Shown here one piece after another: positions 60,910 through 64,000 of a DNA stretch of 64,000 bases. The notes beneath the pieces are model-generated. The model was not told the origin of the DNA. It did no database searches and saw only the letters and a program-made list of their open reading frames with translations. Position numbers and translations under genes: made by a program. The stretch is taken from positions 23,658,835 through 23,722,834 of the forward strand of contig OY992832.1 in NCBI GenBank assembly GCA_963921425.1, given 5' to 3'. This DNA is from Dryas octopetala (lineage: Eukaryota; Streptophyta; Magnoliopsida; Rosales; Rosaceae). Each line of letters begins with the position of its first letter. Position 1 is the stretch's first letter.

Positions 60910-61143
60910 ACTGCAGTTTCTGCAGTTTCAGTTCACTTATAGTTCTAGAGGTTCTGCAGTTTCTGCAGTTTCAGTTCACTTATAGTTCTAGAATTCTGCA
61001 GTTTCAGTTCACTTGCAATTCCATAAACTGCAGTTTCAGTTCACTTGCAGTTTTAGAAAACTGCAGTTTCTAGAAACTGTAGTTTCAGAAAACTGCAGTT
61101 CCAGAAAACTGCAGTTCCAGAAAACTGCAGTTCCAGAAACTGA
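60910..61143. repeat. CTGCAGTTTC tandem repeat
   Basis: Four units of 32-44 bp (CTGCAGTTTCAGTTCACTTRYAGTTYTAGA) followed by a 15-16-bp unit AAAACTGCAGTTCCAG repeated three to four times. Many PstI-type CTGCAG palindromes result. Confidence 0.85.
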
Positions 61144-61560
61144 ACTAAACAAAAAAAATCAAGAACCTACTACTGATGTAGAGGTTGGGATTTGGGAGGA
61201 GTTGAAGATGTGAAAGTTGGGATTTGGGAGGAGCTGAAGATGTGGAGGAAGAGAGGAGGGGCTGGGTTTTGGTGGGTTTCGACGGCAGGGGGCGATGGTA
61301 GGGGGCGAAAAGCAGGGAGAGAAAGAGAGAGAGAGAGAGAGGGTGGGCTGGTGGTCAACGCAGGTGGGGGATTGAGTTACTGATGGAGGAAATGAGAGAA
61401 AGGAAGAAGAAAAAAAAAAAGAAAGAGAAAGGAGAAGGAAAAAAAAGAAAAGAAAGAGAAACGGAGGAGAAAGAAGAGAGAATGAGATCAGGGTGGGTAG
61501 TGGGAAGTATGGGTTGAGTGCATTGATAATATGGAGAGAGAAATCAAATGTAGTGACCTA
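61144..61560. other. Purine-rich non-coding block
   Basis: GGAGGAGTTGAAGATGTG-type duplication at 61180-61240, then GA-rich DNA (61310-61480). It resembles the GA-rich ends of the GC-rich repeat family at 15-17 and 48-50 kb. No gene. Confidence 0.45.
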
Positions 61561-63500
61561 ATTCTTAATAAAGTGGCCCAATTGTTACATTTTAATGATC
61601 ATGGTATTACAAATTAAAAACAATAACTAGTATGTAGCTTAGGGTAATTAATTCTATCTTTTAAGTGTTAATATTTTTCATGGTGTAATGAGCTCCACGT
61701 TTGGTGTCTACTAATTGAACTATCATATCTTTGATCACGATAATGGCATGTTCTTCTTGGCCATTCTGGTCGATCATCACCTACCGATCATTACCGACCA
61801 CATGTTCATAATTCTTGGCCGGCCATTAATTGTGCTCGATCATCGATCACCTATCCATCTTTACCGACCACATGCTCTTCTTGGCCATTCTATGAAACTA
61901 TGACAAATGCTATCTTCCCCAAATTGTCTCCCTTTCCTTTCCTTTAACTTTAATTAATTAATTTATTTTTTATATTCTGTAATCGTTGTTTAAGTTCAAG
62001 AGAAAAATGGGTGGCGTGAGAAATGAATTAATATATAAATTGTAAGAGCATAGAGTGATAGTGGCATTTAACCTACTAAACTGATCAAATCAAATCATTC
62101 AGACGGTTTGGTTTGGTATTTACAAATAAAAATGCTTATCGGTTTATAAATATTCACATCAAATCGTTATTTGTAAACCATTTAACCCGAATCAAATTGA
62201 ATATGATTTTTTTTAATATTATCATATATGCGTATTGCATATTCATTTCATCCCTCTAGTCAATGCTTCCATCTCTTTTCTCTCCAGCTTAACATATTCT
62301 TCTTTGATTTCTTCATAAATTTTTTTTCTCATTTATCTTTATCTCTCCATTATCTTTTATTTATTTTTTTGTCCTTGCTTCCCAAACCGGCCAAACCAAA
62401 CCTACGATGAATGGTTTGGTTTAGTGTGCAATTTGGTTGGTTTTGGTTTAGAAAAGATTCAAACTAATTAGATTGGTTCGTTTGTGATTTTGGGTAAAAA
62501 TTGAACCAATGCAGACCGTGCTCGATCACCACCCTATGAGGTAAATGAGTAAATCTCATTAATTAATTGGCTATTGTCTAGTTAGCATGGCTAGAGTTCC
62601 TTTAGCATGAGAGTAAGTACATGTATAACCTACTATAGCTGTAAACAAAATAGTGTCACAAAAGATTGAAAATGGCCGGTACCCAAATATTACTATTCTA
62701 TGAACAAATCCTTCTAGTTTTTTTGGCCAAAAAAAATCCTTCTAGTTTAAAAATTGAAAATTTGGATCCTCCATCGAAATACAAGGACAAAGCGAGAGAA
62801 AGAGGACAAAAGATTGACGTAGACAGATCTTTTCTTTTGAAGAGTTAAGCAGTTTTCGTAGGTGAAGAAACCTAATGCATGCAGTGAACTCATGCATGTT
62901 AATTAATTTCTGGTAGAGTCTCATGTGACTTTTCACAAAAGTAGTGTTTTCCATGCATCAAGAAACGATGTATATAGCTTTTACTTATAAAGTTATAAGG
63001 TAAATATATATATATATATATAAAAGGTCAAAGGTCTATAGAAAAGGTTCGAGTACGTGACAGCTCTATATACCTAGCCCAATAATGCCTTTATCCCTCT
63101 GCCACAGTTGGCATTGGCATCTAGAGATTCAACTTTTCATTCATGGGTTTCCCTTTTGTTTGGCAAACCGATTAATTTTGGTAACTGAAAAAATTAAATT
63201 GGTAAATCGACTGATTATTAAAAAAAATTAATTAATACATAAAAAATTAAAATAATTACTAAAATTTAGTTATATATGCTTATATAATATTATTATGTTA
63301 GTAGTACCATACATACTAAACTACAAATGTTATAAACAAATATAAAAATATATAAATGTATAATGTTGTCATATTAATATTATCAAAGATGTGAGTTAAA
63401 ATATAGTCATTCTCTAATAAATTAAGTAAAGGTTATAATTTTTAAGAAAATAAGAACGTACCTCATTGTTAGGTAAGTAATGCATATATATATCATACAT
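61561..63500. other. Intergenic AT-rich DNA
   Basis: Includes an imperfect duplication at 61765-61890 (CGATCATCACCTACCGATC / CGATCATCGATCACCTATCC, both followed by TTACCGACCACATG) and a (TA)n tract at 63003-63022. GGTTTGGTTTGG and AACCGATTAATTTTGGTAAC motifs near 62100, 62410 and 63170 resemble hAT subterminal repeats, but no termini could be paired. Confidence 0.4.
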
Positions 63501-63559
63501 AGTCAGGCTCCTTCTATTGAGGTATACCTCAACTTATTTATGTTGAGGTATGACCTTGT

Positions 63560-64000
63560 TGGGGCCCACACGTGTTGTTTTGTGTCAATCCGAATTATTC
63601 ATTTTTTAAATCTTTATTGATAGATCATCATTGCAAAAAATTAGTCAAATCAGAAATCATTTGCCTATCTAATTTTGATAAAACAAATGGACGGTTTCAT
63701 CGAAAATATTTGGTTCGTCCATTTATTTGATGAAAGTTAGATAGGCAAATGATTTCCGATTTGACTAATTTTTTGCAAGGACTATCAATGGAGATGTAAA
63801 AAATCTAAAAAATTGGAAGTCATTTAGCTGTTTGATTATAATAACACCCATTTATATGCTTTTATCGAAAACAATGTTAATTTGTCTGTATATTTGATCA
63901 CAATTAGATGACTACATGATTTTCAATTTGGTTGATTTTTTGCAATGATCATCTTTAAGTAGGGCTTAAAATTAGACCGTTCGGATTATGAGATTAGTCA
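63560..64000. mobile_element. Foldback MITE with 63-bp hairpin, cut by the window edge
   Basis: Arms at 63631-63693 and 63716-63778 are near-perfect inverse copies around a 22-base loop (TTGCAAAAAATTAGTCAAAT ... against its inverse). The following sequence (63790-64000) continues in the style of MITE A/B. The right end lies beyond the window. Confidence 0.65.

Overview
The window is nuclear DNA of a flowering plant. Protein-coding genes have GT-AG introns, plant-only families are present (early nodulin-like phytocyanins, an ankyrin/CCCH RR-TZF protein, an AGO4-clade Argonaute), and the spaces between genes are AT-rich and full of plant DNA transposons. The AGO4 and rpoC2-like sequences look like those of a eudicot, probably a rosid. 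I cannot name the species.

Layout. (1) 0.2-3.95 kb, minus strand: an ankyrin plus tandem CCCH zinc-finger gene with one coding exon and an intron in its 5' leader. (2) 4-24.5 kb: accessory DNA. It holds two ~741-bp foldback Mutator-like elements that carry E2F-type TTTCCCGC motifs, several non-autonomous hAT elements with exact 8-bp target duplications (one of 4 kb containing a broken gene fragment and a 168-bp tandem array), a 1.6-kb Mutator-like element with a perfect 9-bp duplication, and a truncated, frameshifted F-box/LRR relic. (3) 24.6-29.3 kb, plus strand: two tandem two-exon early nodulin-like genes whose copper-ligand positions are changed, separated by two foldback MITEs lying in (TA)n tracts. 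(4) 29.8-38.7 kb, minus strand: a complete AGO4-type Argonaute gene. I resolved 22 coding exons (938 codons, all phases consistent) and a 1.67-kb 5'-leader intron. (5) 39.9-52.6 kb: a second accessory block with a hAT element, a plastid rpoC2 fragment fused to a CACTA-transposon DUF4216 fragment, a decayed MuDR-type transposase gene, a tandemly duplicated GC-rich repeat family, and a palindromic hAT element with tRNA-like motifs in both arms. (6) 54.9-58.7 kb, plus strand: a complete six-exon secreted LRR protein gene (218 aa). (7) 58.7-64 kb: non-coding DNA with tandem repeats and a hairpin MITE.

Five genes appear intact: the CCCH gene, two ENODL genes, AGO4 and the LRR gene. They do not form a pathway. 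AGO4 acts in RNA-directed DNA methylation, the pathway that silences elements like those around it. Several transposon-derived reading frames carry stops that C-to-T (or opposite-strand G-to-A) changes would explain, as expected for methylated DNA. I see no wholly new system. The most unusual structures are the rpoC2/DUF4216 chimera, the E2F-motif foldback pair, the gene fragment inside the 4-kb hAT element, the palindromic hAT with tRNA-like arms, and the exon-derived repeats inside an AGO4 intron.
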